Part shown: positions 45,648-53,928 of the stretch, piece after piece | Numbering within the stretch: the stretch's first letter is position 1 | Layout: the number at the start of each line of letters is the position of its first letter | Source: Pseudomonas sp. R28(2017) | GTDB taxonomy: Bacteria; Pseudomonadota; Gammaproteobacteria; Pseudomonadales; Pseudomonadaceae | Assembly: GCF_002112505.1 (NCBI RefSeq) | Contig: NZ_NEHW01000007.1 | Span: forward strand, 62,001 to 126,000 | Direction: 5' to 3' | DNA length: 64,000 bases | Notes under the pieces: generated by a model | The model's input: only the letters and a program-made list of their open reading frames with translations | Database searches by the model: none | Told to the model about the DNA's origin: nothing | Translations under genes and position numbers: made by a program

Positions 45648-46378
45648 TCCCTTCCCTCGAAGAAGCTCAGCACCTGACGAATGCGCCGCTTGTCGCGCAC
45701 ATTCAGGCGCTGACGCCCACGGTACTGCAGGTAGAAGCGCAGGCGCTGGGTCGCCGACAGGTGATATTTGGCCACCTTGTCCAGGCATGCCAGGTCTTTG
45801 ATCATGCGGTGGCGCCACATGAAGCCACGCCAGAAGTCGCCGGTCGGGCAGTCGATGAAGAACAGCGTGCCCAGGTCGTCGACCAGCAGGTTGCGCCACT
45901 TCAGGTCATTGTGGGCGAAACGGTGTTCATGCATGACCCGGGTGTGGCGCGCCAGCTGGCGGCTCAGCTTGTCGACCCAGACGCGATCGGCCAGGCGCGG
46001 ATCGTTGCGCTCGGCCAGGGCCGAGAGGTCTTCGGTGCGTGGCAGTTCGCGGGTGATCATCGCGCCACGGCCAAAGGCCAGGCCTTTGCGTTCCAGGCCC
46101 CAGGCCACCACTTCGGCCGTGGGAATATCCCACTTGGCGAACTGCTTGAGGTTCTGCCATTCGGCCTTGATGCGTGGCCGGCCCAGGTAGCGGCGCATGT
46201 GCTTGCCAGCGCCGGTGTAGCGCTTGACGTAGTAGTTGACCCCGTCACGCTCGATGCGGATGACCTCGCTGAGCGGGTCACGCGTGAGGTGTTCGCCCTT
46301 GAGGGCAAAGACCGCATCGAGGCTGCCGAAGTCCGACGCCAGGTGTTCGTAGCCTGGCGCCAGTGTCCAACCCGCCAT
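45644..46378 (-). CDS. LPS core kinase-like protein, WapP type
   Basis: 244 residues of the same kinase superfamily. ATP-binding lysine in NYYVKRYTGAGKHMRRYLGRP; catalytic loop RFAHNDLKWRNLLV with FFIDCPTGDFWRG as the metal-binding motif, so it is likely active. From memory it resembles P. aeruginosa PA5008 (wapP). It sits between waaP and the InaA-like gene, with TGATG overlap at the waaP stop and a 4-base overlap with the next gene. Confidence 0.87.
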   Translation of the reverse strand: MAGWTLAPGYEHLASDFGSLDAVFALKGEHLTRDPLSEVIRIERDGVNYYVKRYTGAGKHMRRYLGRPRIKAEWQNLKQFAKWDIPTAEVVAWGLERKGLAFGRGAMITRELPRTEDLSALAERNDPRLADRVWVDKLSRQLARHTRVMHEHRFAHNDLKWRNLLVDDLGTLFFIDCPTGDFWRGFMWRHRMIKDLACLDKVAKYHLSATQRLRFYLQYRGRQRLNVRDKRRIRQVLSFFEGRE

Positions 46379-47184
46379 CAGAGTGCATCCCCATAGCGTT
46401 GCTTGCGATCGTAGAGTTTCTGCGCCTTGCGTTCGAGCCAGGCGAGCAGCGCGGCTTCCTCGGCCAGCACCTGGCGCAACGGGCGCTGGAAGTACCCGCG
46501 CAGGAAGCGCAGCTTGTCGCGCTGGGTCAGGCCGATATCCAGCGCCGAGAAGTACAGCGCGGCCAGGTCCTTGTCGCGCCAGCGCCGGCTGATTTTCGCC
46601 CGGGTCTGCGCGCGGTGCAGGTCGATCACCGACAGTTTGAAGTCTTCCGGCGTCACCGGCCGGTCAGTGTGCAGCAGGAAGTGGCAGATGTAGCAGTCGC
46701 GGTGGTTGACCCCGGCGCGGTGCATGCCACCGGTCATCTTCGCCACTTCAGCGATCAGCGCGCGCTTCAGGCGCGGCGCGGGTGGGTGCTTGACCCAGTC
46801 GATGCTGAAGTCTTCCAGGCTGATGGTCGGCGCCAACTCTTCGGTGACGATGAACGAATGCTGGCTGGCCGGGTTGCTGCCACGCTCGCCATAGGCGACG
46901 GCGGTCATGGTCGGCACGCCCACTTCATGCAGGCGCTGGATGGCCTGCCATTCCTGGCCGGCACCGAGCACCGGCAGTTTGGCGGTGAGCAGGTTCTTGA
47001 AGATCTCACCCCAGCCGATGCCACGGTGGATCTTGACGAAGAAGCCTTCGCCATCGACCTCGGTACGCAGCGTGCGGCGGCCTTCGAGTTCGCGATACAC
47101 CTCGCCTTGCAGCGCTTCCACGGCATCGAAGGCGTCACGCCCGGCCCACAGGCGCTTGAAGGGTTCGGCCAGTATCAGCTTCAT
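46378..47184 (-). CDS. waaP: LPS heptose I kinase WaaP (RfaP)
   Basis: 268 residues, the length of P. aeruginosa WaaP. ATP-site FFVKIHRGIGWGEIFKNLL and catalytic loop AGVNHRDCYICHFLL with SVIDLHRAQ are exact family signatures. It phosphorylates heptose I of the inner core, a modification essential for outer-membrane integrity in pseudomonads. Overlaps the end of waaG by 4 bases. Confidence 0.96.
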   Translation of the reverse strand: MKLILAEPFKRLWAGRDAFDAVEALQGEVYRELEGRRTLRTEVDGEGFFVKIHRGIGWGEIFKNLLTAKLPVLGAGQEWQAIQRLHEVGVPTMTAVAYGERGSNPASQHSFIVTEELAPTISLEDFSIDWVKHPPAPRLKRALIAEVAKMTGGMHRAGVNHRDCYICHFLLHTDRPVTPEDFKLSVIDLHRAQTRAKISRRWRDKDLAALYFSALDIGLTQRDKLRFLRGYFQRPLRQVLAEEAALLAWLERKAQKLYDRKQRYGDAL

Positions 47185-48305
47185 GGGTTCTCCTGCCCCA
47201 GGATCACATCGGCAGCATGCTGCGGCATGCTGTACAGGTCAGCGCTGTCGGCAAAGGCCAGGCCGTTGCGCGACCACTCGGCGCGGGCCTGCCCGTCTTC
47301 GAGCATGCGCTGCAGGTAGGCATTGAGCTGTTCCTGTTCGTACGGCTCGTCCAGCACCAGGCCACTGTCGGCCTCGGCGATGTAATGGGCGTAACCACAG
47401 ACCTTGGACACCAGCACCGGCAGGCCGGCCACCAGGGCCTCGAGCAGCACCGTGCCGGTGTTCTCGTTGTAGGCCGGGTGGATCAGCAGGTCGGCGCCCA
47501 GCAAAAAGCGCGGGATGTCGCTGCGGCCCTTAAGGAACTGCACCTGCTCGCCCAGGCCCAGCGTGGCGCTCTGCAGCTGGAACACCTTGGGGTCGTCCTG
47601 GCCGATGACCATCAACTTCGTGCGCTTGCGCAGCGCCGAAGGCAGCGCGGCCAGGGCCTTGAGGCTGCGGTCGACGCCCTTGGTCTTGAAGCCCGAACCG
47701 ATCTGCACCAGCAGCAGGTCGTCATCGCCCAGGTTGAATTCCTTGCGGAACTCGGCGCGGATCTCGGCGGCATTGGCCGGCGCGCGGCGGTCCTGGGAGA
47801 TACCTGGCGGCAGCAGGTGGAAGCGCTCCACCGGGGTGCCGTAGTGCTTGATGAACAGCGGCTGCTGCACTTCGGAAATCATCAGGACTTCGGTGCGCGC
47901 GTCCTTGGCGAACACGGCGCGCTCGTACTCGGCGAAGTGCCGGTAGCGGCCCCAGCGCCGGTACAGGCCGCCACGCAGGGTCTGCGCCTTGTCTTCGAAG
48001 CAGCCGTCGGCGGCGTAGTACACGTCCAGCCCCGGCATCTTGTTGAAGCCGATCAGGCGGTCGACCGGGCGCTTGGCCAGGTCCGCTGCCATCCAGGCGC
48101 TCAGTTTCTCGTTGCGCCGGTGGTTGAAGATCGCCTTGACCGGCGCCACCAGCACCTCGAAGCCCGGCGGAATGTCACCCTCCCAGATCAGCGTGTACAC
48201 GCGGATCTGGTGGCCCCGCTTCTGGCATTCCAGGGCAATGCGCATGAAGTCGCGCTGCAGCCCGCCGAAGGGGAAATATTTGTAAAGCACGAAAGCCAGT
48301 TGCAT
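47181..48305 (-). CDS. waaG: LPS core glucosyl/galactosaminyl transferase WaaG
   Basis: 374 residues, GT-B fold GT4 family. N terminus MQLAFVLYKYFPFGGLQRDF with the nucleotide-sugar donor motif PAYNENTGTVLLEALVAGLPV near 275-295 (E-x7-E). It adds the first hexose to heptose II of the core on the cytoplasmic side. The ATG at 48305 overlaps the waaC stop (TGATG); a TTG one codon up is unlikely. Confidence 0.94.
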   Translation of the reverse strand: MQLAFVLYKYFPFGGLQRDFMRIALECQKRGHQIRVYTLIWEGDIPPGFEVLVAPVKAIFNHRRNEKLSAWMAADLAKRPVDRLIGFNKMPGLDVYYAADGCFEDKAQTLRGGLYRRWGRYRHFAEYERAVFAKDARTEVLMISEVQQPLFIKHYGTPVERFHLLPPGISQDRRAPANAAEIRAEFRKEFNLGDDDLLLVQIGSGFKTKGVDRSLKALAALPSALRKRTKLMVIGQDDPKVFQLQSATLGLGEQVQFLKGRSDIPRFLLGADLLIHPAYNENTGTVLLEALVAGLPVLVSKVCGYAHYIAEADSGLVLDEPYEQEQLNAYLQRMLEDGQARAEWSRNGLAFADSADLYSMPQHAADVILGQENP

Positions 48306-49363
48306 CAACGAACATCCTCAGCCAGCAGCAGCGCGCTCAGGCGGCTCGCTACATGCTCGGGATTCAGGCGAGTGAAGCACAGCGGCCACTCGCGTTTCAG
48401 ATCGAACCGGCGCAGGTCGTCAGCGCTCGGTTTGTAGGTGCACTTCTTTTGCAGGCACGGTGCACACGGGAAATCGCTGGCCTGGTGAACCTGCACGCGG
48501 CCGTAGGCGCCGGTCAGGCCCGGGTTGGTCGGGCCGAACAGCGAAATGGTCGGCACGTCCAGCGCTGCGGCCAGGTGGCCGAGGCCGGTATCCACCGCCA
48601 CGCAGGCCTTGGCCGCCGCCAGTACACGGGCGACCCCGGCAAGGTTCAATTTGGGGAGCACCTGGCAGTTGTTCAAGCCCTGGGCGATGCGCTCGGCGCG
48701 GGCCTTCTCGGCCGGGTTGCCCCACGGCAGGCGCACCTGCAGCTTGCGCCGGCCCAGGCGCTCGGCCAGTTCGCGCCAGTAGGCTTCGGGCCAGTGCTTG
48801 GTCGCCCAGGTGGTGCCGTGCAGGAACACCACGTAGGGCGCAGCCGGCGGCAGTTGCAGGCGGTCGAGGTCGAGGCCGTAGTGGCCGATGCCTTCTGGCA
48901 GGTCGTAGGCCAGGGCCATGGCGAACAGTTGGCGCACCCGCTCCACGGCATGCTGGCCGACGGCAACCGACAGCGGCCGGTCGTAGAAGCGGCTGGCCCA
49001 GCCTTCGCGGGCCGAATAGCGATCCAGGCCGGCGACCGGCGCCTTGACGTAGCGGGTCAGCCAGGCTGACTTGACCAGGCCCTGGGCATCGATCACCAGG
49101 TCATACTTGCGCGCGCGAACGCGCTGCTTGAACGCCTTCCACTCGCCACTGCGGATCGTCTGCCAGATGTTCTTGCGCCAGCGGCGGATCGCCACCGGGA
49201 TGACCTGGTCGACCGCCGGGTGCCAGCTGGGGATTTCGGCGAAGCCTTCTTCCACCACCCAGTCGAAGCGGATGCCCGGGATGGCATGGGCGGCGTCGGT
49301 AAGCGCCGGCAGGGTGTGGATCACGTCACCCAGCGACGAGGTCTTGATGATCAGTACCCGCAC
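48305..49363 (-). CDS. waaC: ADP-heptose:LPS heptosyltransferase I WaaC
   Basis: 352 residues starting with GTG directly after the waaF stop (TAAGTG). GT9 family: N terminus MRVLIIKTSSLGDVIHTLPAL and C-terminal VDTGLGHLAAALDVPTISLFGPTNPGLTGAYG. It adds the first L-glycero-D-manno-heptose to Kdo2-lipid A. Confidence 0.96.
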   Translation of the reverse strand: MRVLIIKTSSLGDVIHTLPALTDAAHAIPGIRFDWVVEEGFAEIPSWHPAVDQVIPVAIRRWRKNIWQTIRSGEWKAFKQRVRARKYDLVIDAQGLVKSAWLTRYVKAPVAGLDRYSAREGWASRFYDRPLSVAVGQHAVERVRQLFAMALAYDLPEGIGHYGLDLDRLQLPPAAPYVVFLHGTTWATKHWPEAYWRELAERLGRRKLQVRLPWGNPAEKARAERIAQGLNNCQVLPKLNLAGVARVLAAAKACVAVDTGLGHLAAALDVPTISLFGPTNPGLTGAYGRVQVHQASDFPCAPCLQKKCTYKPSADDLRRFDLKREWPLCFTRLNPEHVASRLSALLLAEDVR

Positions 49364-50413
49364 TTAGTCGACCTCGGCCACGGTATCGATCAGGTTCGGA
49401 CCACCCAGGCTGTGCAGGGCGGCGATGACTTTGCCGGGCTCCAGCAGGCGCAGGCAGTTGTAGTGGCCGAAGCGGCAGGTGCGGTCGAAGCACGGGCTGC
49501 ATTCGATGCCGGTGCGCACCACTTCCACCTGTTCGGCCAGTGGCGGGGTAAAGCCTGGCGAGGTGGAGCCGTACACCGCGACCAGCGGGCGGTTCAGCGC
49601 GGCAGCCACGTGCATCAGGCCGGAATCGTTGGAGACCACGGCATCGGCGCAGGACATCAGGTCGATGGCCTCGGCCAGCGAGGTTTCACCCGCCAGGTTG
49701 TACGACTCTTCACGCAAGCCCGGGATCAGGCGGTCGCGGATCTGCTCGCCGACTGGGTGATCGTTCTTCGAGCCGAACAGCCACACCTGCCAGCCCTGGC
49801 GGATCATCGCATCGGCCACGGCGGCATAGTGCTCGCTCGGCCAGCGCTTGGCCTCGCCGAATTCGGCGCCTGGGCACAGCGCCAGCACCGGGCGGTCCAG
49901 CGCCAGGCCGAACTTGGCCATGGCGGCTTCGCGGCTGTGCGCTTCGATCTGCAGGCTCGGCCGCGGATACGGCTGCGGCAACTCGGCACCGGGCGCGTAG
50001 GCCAGGGCCATGAAGCGCTCGATCATCAGCGGGTAGCGGGCCTTGTCCAGCTTGCGCACGTCATTGAGCAGGCCGAAACGCATTTCGCCGCGCCAGCCGG
50101 TGCGCTTGGGGATGCCGGCAAAGAACGGCACCAGCGCCGACTTCAGCGAGTTGGGCAGCAGGATGGCCTGGTCGTACTGGCCGGCCAGGGACTTGCCGAT
50201 GCGCCGCCGCGTGGCCAGCTCAAGCGCGCCGTGGCCGAGCGGGAAGCTCAAGGCCTGGCGCACTTCGGGCATGCGTTCGAGGATCGGCCGGCTCCACTCG
50301 GGCGCCAGCACGTCGATCACGCAGTCGGGGTGCTGCTGTTTCAGGCACTGGAACAAGGTCTGCGCCATCACCATGTCGCCGACCCAGCTGGGGCCAATGA
50401 TCAGTATTCTCAT
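49364..50413 (-). CDS. waaF: ADP-heptose:LPS heptosyltransferase II WaaF
   Basis: 349 residues, GT9 family. N terminus MRILIIGPSWVGDMVMAQTLF, C-terminal segment SNDSGLMHVAAALNRPLVAVYGSTSP and cysteine pair in IECSPCFDRTC. It adds the second heptose. First gene of the core operon; the internal ATG at 50413 gives the family N terminus. A long hairpin lies 20 bases upstream. Confidence 0.96.
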   Translation of the reverse strand: MRILIIGPSWVGDMVMAQTLFQCLKQQHPDCVIDVLAPEWSRPILERMPEVRQALSFPLGHGALELATRRRIGKSLAGQYDQAILLPNSLKSALVPFFAGIPKRTGWRGEMRFGLLNDVRKLDKARYPLMIERFMALAYAPGAELPQPYPRPSLQIEAHSREAAMAKFGLALDRPVLALCPGAEFGEAKRWPSEHYAAVADAMIRQGWQVWLFGSKNDHPVGEQIRDRLIPGLREESYNLAGETSLAEAIDLMSCADAVVSNDSGLMHVAAALNRPLVAVYGSTSPGFTPPLAEQVEVVRTGIECSPCFDRTCRFGHYNCLRLLEPGKVIAALHSLGGPNLIDTVAEVD

Positions 50414-50432
50414 GCTTAGTCCAGAAACGCTC

Positions 50433-50468
50433 GGGGAGGCTACAGGCTGCATACAGCCTGGCCTCCCC
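50433..50468. other. Long bulged hairpin in the waaF leader
   Basis: GGGGAGGC/GCCTCCCC (8 bp) enclosing CAGGCTG/CAGCCTG (7 bp) with a 2-base bulge and a 4-base loop. It lies between glnE and waaF on the minus strand, 20 bases before the waaF start. No T-run follows, so it is either a poor terminator for glnE or a 5' leader structure. Confidence 0.6.
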
Positions 50469-50512
50469 TCTTTATATTCAGGCTATGTGGCGGACAGTGT
50501 ACCACTCGCATG

Positions 50513-50602
50513 GCCCCTTCGCGGGCAAGTCGGGGCGCCGAACCGCCGCTCCCACAGGTATCGCACAGCCCCTGTGGGAGCGGGCTTGCCCGCGAAGAAG
50601 CC
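50513..50602. repeat. REP pair 7 (inverted), one copy interrupted
   Basis: The right copy (50568-50602) is standard. The left copy (50513-50558) is split: GCGGGCAAG is followed by about 15 extra bases (TCGGGGCGCCGAACC) before GCCGCTCCCACAGG. It sits just after glnE. Confidence 0.82.
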
Positions 50603-50611
50603 AACGCAGTA

Positions 50612-53545
50612 TCAGCTCAGGCCCAATTCACCCCAGATCCGCCGCACCTCGCGGCGCTCATCGGCAAACTGCGCCGCATCGATCACCCCGGCCTGCTTCT
50701 GCAGGGCCTGGCGGTGCGACGCCGAGCGGAACGCCTTGTACACCTCACGCAACAGCACCGCGTCACTGGCCGGCATCAACCCTGCCTGCTCCAGCTCTTC
50801 CAGAATGCGGATGTTATCGGTCCATCGGAGTATGGCCGGGTGCTCGTGAGACCAGGCCAAAGCGGCGTATTGCACCATAAATTCGATATCGACGATACCG
50901 CCGGCATCCTGCTTGATATCGAACGCCACACCGGCGTCGAAGGCATTGGCTGCGGTACCGGCGGCCGTGGCCTTGGTGCCGAGGTTGTCGCGCATCTTGG
51001 CGCGCATCTCACTCACCTCGCTGCGCAACTTGCCCAGGTCGCGGGCCTGGCCCAGGACCTTGGCCCGTACGCCCTCGAACGCCGTCGCCACCTGCTTGCA
51101 GCCCACCAGCACACGAGCGCGCACCAGGGCCTGATGCTCCCAGGTCCAGGCCTCGCTCTGCTGGTAGCGTTCGAACGCCCCCAGCGAGCTGACCAGCAGC
51201 CCCGCCGCGCCGGACGGGCGCAGACGCATGTCGACGTCGTAAAGCTGGCCAGAGTTGGTCTGGGTGGTCAGCAGGTGGATGATGCGCTGGCCCAGGCGGG
51301 TGAAGAACTGCGCACTGTCGATGGGCTTGGCGCCGTCGGTTTCCGCTTGCGGGTCGCCATCGTGAATGAACACCAGGTCCAGGTCCGAGCCATGGCCCAG
51401 CTCCAGGCCGCCGACCTTGCCATAGCCGATGATGATGAAGCCCGGGTCGCACAGGCTGCCGTCGCTGCGCTTGGGCTGGCCATGGCGGGCCACGGTCTGG
51501 CGCCAGGCCAGGGCCAGCACCTGGTCGAGAATGGCTTCGGCCAGCCAGGTCAGGTAGTCGCTGACTTTCATCAACGGCAGGTTGCCGCTGATTTCCGATG
51601 CCGCCACGCGCAGGCTGTGGGCCAGCTTGAAGTGGCGCAGCGCTTCCATCTGCTGTTCCAGATCGTCCTCAGGAATGCGCGTCAGCCGCTCGCGCAGTTC
51701 GGCGGCCAGCTCCGGCGCTAGCGGCGGGCTGAACAGGCGGCCTTCGTTGAGCAGCTCGTCGAGCAGCAACGGGTAGCGGGCGATCTGCTCGGCGATCCAC
51801 GGGCTGGCGGCGCACAGGGTCAGCAAGCGCCGCAGGGCACCCGGGTTTTCGGTGAGCAGCACCAGATAGGCCGAACGCCGCGCCACGGCTTCGACCAGTG
51901 GCAGCACGCGCTCCAGCACCAGGTCCGGGTTGTCGTGCTCCACAGCCTGGGCCAGCAAGCGTGGAATGAAGGCATCCAGGCGCTCGCGGCCAATGCGCTG
52001 CATCGAGCGCAGCTGCGGGCTGGCGCGCAGCCCGGCCAGGCGGCGCAGGGCTTCGGCCGGCTGCTTGAAGCCGGCCTCCTCCAGCTGGCGGCCCGCCGCA
52101 TCTTCATCCTGGGCCTGCTCCCACAGCGGCGACCACTCGCCACCCACCACCAGCTCGCCTTCGCCTTCGTCTTCATCCGGGTCGGCGATGACCTGGCGGA
52201 AGTGCCAGTCGACCCGACCGCGCCAGTACATCAGTTGATCGTGGAAGCGCTGCCAGTCGGCAAAACCGAGGATATAGGCGACACGCTCACGGTCGAGCTC
52301 GCTGTCCGGCAGCATCTGCGTCTGGCGGTCGGCGATAGCCTGGATGGCATGCTCGGTGTAACGCAGGAATTCATAGCCTTCGCGCAACTCAGCCACCACT
52401 GCTGGCGGCAGGTAACCCTGGCCTTCAAGGGTCGCCAGCACCTTGAGCAGCGGCCGCTGCTGCAGGCTCAGGTCGCGCCCGCCGTGGATCAGCTGGAAGG
52501 CCTGGGCGATGAACTCGACCTCACGGATACCCCCCGCACCGAGCTTGATGTTGTCGGCCATGCCCTTGCGCCGCACTTCCTGCTGGATCAGCTGCTTCAT
52601 GGTGCGCAGCGCTTCGATCGCCGAGAAGTCCAGGTAACGCCGGTACACGAACGGCCGCAGCATTTCCTGCAGTTGCGCGCCCGCCGCCTGGTCACCGGCC
52701 ACCACCCGCGCCTTGATCATCGCGTAGCGCTCCCAGTCGCGGCCCTGATCCTGGTAGTACTGCTCCAGCGCATTGAAGCTGAGCACCAGGGCGCCGGCCG
52801 AGCCGTAGGGGCGCAGGCGCATGTCGACACGGAACACGAAGCCGTCGACGGTGACCGGGTCGAGTGCCTTTATCAGGCGCTGGCCCAGGCGGGTGAAGAA
52901 TTCCTGGTTTTCCAGCGAGCGCTTGACCCCTTCCGTCTCGCCGCCTTCGGGGAAGGCGAAGATCAGGTCGATGTCCGACGACAGGTTCAGTTCCACCGCG
53001 CCCAGCTTGCCCATGCCCAGCACCACCATGTGCTGCGGCTGGCCGCTGCGGTTGCCGATCGGCGTGCCGAACTGCTGGCAGTGGCGCGGGTACAGCCACT
53101 GGTAGGCTTCGTCGATGGCAGCGTCGGCGAGGTCGGACAGGTCGCGGCAGGTTTCGCCCAGCTCGGCCTGGCGGGTAATGTCGCGCCAGATGATGCGCAG
53201 CTGCTGGCGGTTGCGCTCGCGGCGCAGGTTGCGCGCCAGCTCGTCTTCGCTCTGTGCGGCCTGGGCGGCGGCGGCGATTTGCCCGCGCAGCTCGCCCGGG
53301 GCGTAACGGCGGCCCAGCTCGCCGCTGGCGATCAGGGCGAACAGCATGGCCGGTTCACGCTGGGCCAGGCCGAGCACGAAGTCACTGGCGGCGGCCACCT
53401 GATCGAACTGTTGCCGGTGCAGTGGGGTCCAGGTTTGCAGGTCGAGGTCGGCGTGGCCTGCCACGGCATCGCTCAGAAACTGCTGGTTGCGAACGACCAG
53501 CGGTTGCAGGGAAGCAGGCAGTTCGAGCGGCAAAGGTAGGCGCAT
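50612..53545 (-). CDS. glnE: Glutamine synthetase adenylyltransferase/deadenylase GlnE
   Basis: 977 residues. Two nucleotidyltransferase domains of the GlnE type: the N-terminal adenylyl-removase has GMGKLG (177-182) with D191-I-D193, and the C-terminal adenylyltransferase has GYGKVGG with D-L-D around 717-720. A helical linker binds PII. It tunes glutamine synthetase by adding or removing AMP according to nitrogen status, in the cytoplasm. The ATG at 53545 gives the usual full length. It is divergent from aceE. Confidence 0.96.
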   Translation of the reverse strand: MRLPLPLELPASLQPLVVRNQQFLSDAVAGHADLDLQTWTPLHRQQFDQVAAASDFVLGLAQREPAMLFALIASGELGRRYAPGELRGQIAAAAQAAQSEDELARNLRRERNRQQLRIIWRDITRQAELGETCRDLSDLADAAIDEAYQWLYPRHCQQFGTPIGNRSGQPQHMVVLGMGKLGAVELNLSSDIDLIFAFPEGGETEGVKRSLENQEFFTRLGQRLIKALDPVTVDGFVFRVDMRLRPYGSAGALVLSFNALEQYYQDQGRDWERYAMIKARVVAGDQAAGAQLQEMLRPFVYRRYLDFSAIEALRTMKQLIQQEVRRKGMADNIKLGAGGIREVEFIAQAFQLIHGGRDLSLQQRPLLKVLATLEGQGYLPPAVVAELREGYEFLRYTEHAIQAIADRQTQMLPDSELDRERVAYILGFADWQRFHDQLMYWRGRVDWHFRQVIADPDEDEGEGELVVGGEWSPLWEQAQDEDAAGRQLEEAGFKQPAEALRRLAGLRASPQLRSMQRIGRERLDAFIPRLLAQAVEHDNPDLVLERVLPLVEAVARRSAYLVLLTENPGALRRLLTLCAASPWIAEQIARYPLLLDELLNEGRLFSPPLAPELAAELRERLTRIPEDDLEQQMEALRHFKLAHSLRVAASEISGNLPLMKVSDYLTWLAEAILDQVLALAWRQTVARHGQPKRSDGSLCDPGFIIIGYGKVGGLELGHGSDLDLVFIHDGDPQAETDGAKPIDSAQFFTRLGQRIIHLLTTQTNSGQLYDVDMRLRPSGAAGLLVSSLGAFERYQQSEAWTWEHQALVRARVLVGCKQVATAFEGVRAKVLGQARDLGKLRSEVSEMRAKMRDNLGTKATAAGTAANAFDAGVAFDIKQDAGGIVDIEFMVQYAALAWSHEHPAILRWTDNIRILEELEQAGLMPASDAVLLREVYKAFRSASHRQALQKQAGVIDAAQFADERREVRRIWGELGLS

Positions 53546-53751
53546 GGTCTATCCTTGATCGGCGTGAAATGGAGGGGAAAAAGCGGTCAAGAGGAAGCCG
53601 GACCACGGTTGGACTGTCATACAAAAGTTGGAAATAGCTGAAAAAAACGAATCATTGGCAAGAAACATCAAGATTCACCTGTCCGCTGCATACCGCCAAC
53701 CAACATGAACGTTTTTCCTCACAAGCCAAGGTGCGACCAAACGTCGCATTT

Positions 53752-53820
53752 GTGTAGTTTTACTACTACCCATGGCGTGCAAAAGCATGAAATGCCGGAG
53801 CAAATGTAGTAAAACTACAC
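53752..53820. promoter_or_regulatory. Paired GntR/PdhR-type operators upstream of aceE
   Basis: Two copies of the same interrupted palindrome: GTAGT-TTT-ACTAC (53754-53766) and GTAGT-AAA-ACTAC (53806-53818), centres 52 bases apart, about five helical turns. With flanking GT/AC they form a perfect 15-bp inverted repeat around 39 bases. The shape (GT, three bases, AC) is that of FadR/PdhR-subfamily GntR sites, fitting control of pyruvate dehydrogenase. The remainder of the 383-base glnE-aceE gap shows no gene. Confidence 0.75.
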
Positions 53821-53928
53821 GGCGCCGGGAGACACCCCGGTAATCCAAGAATTCACGACGTCTGCCCATAAGGCCAGTCGCAAACTCAGGCCCCCGATTC
53901 TGGTGGCCTTTCCGCCCTGGAGCAAGCC

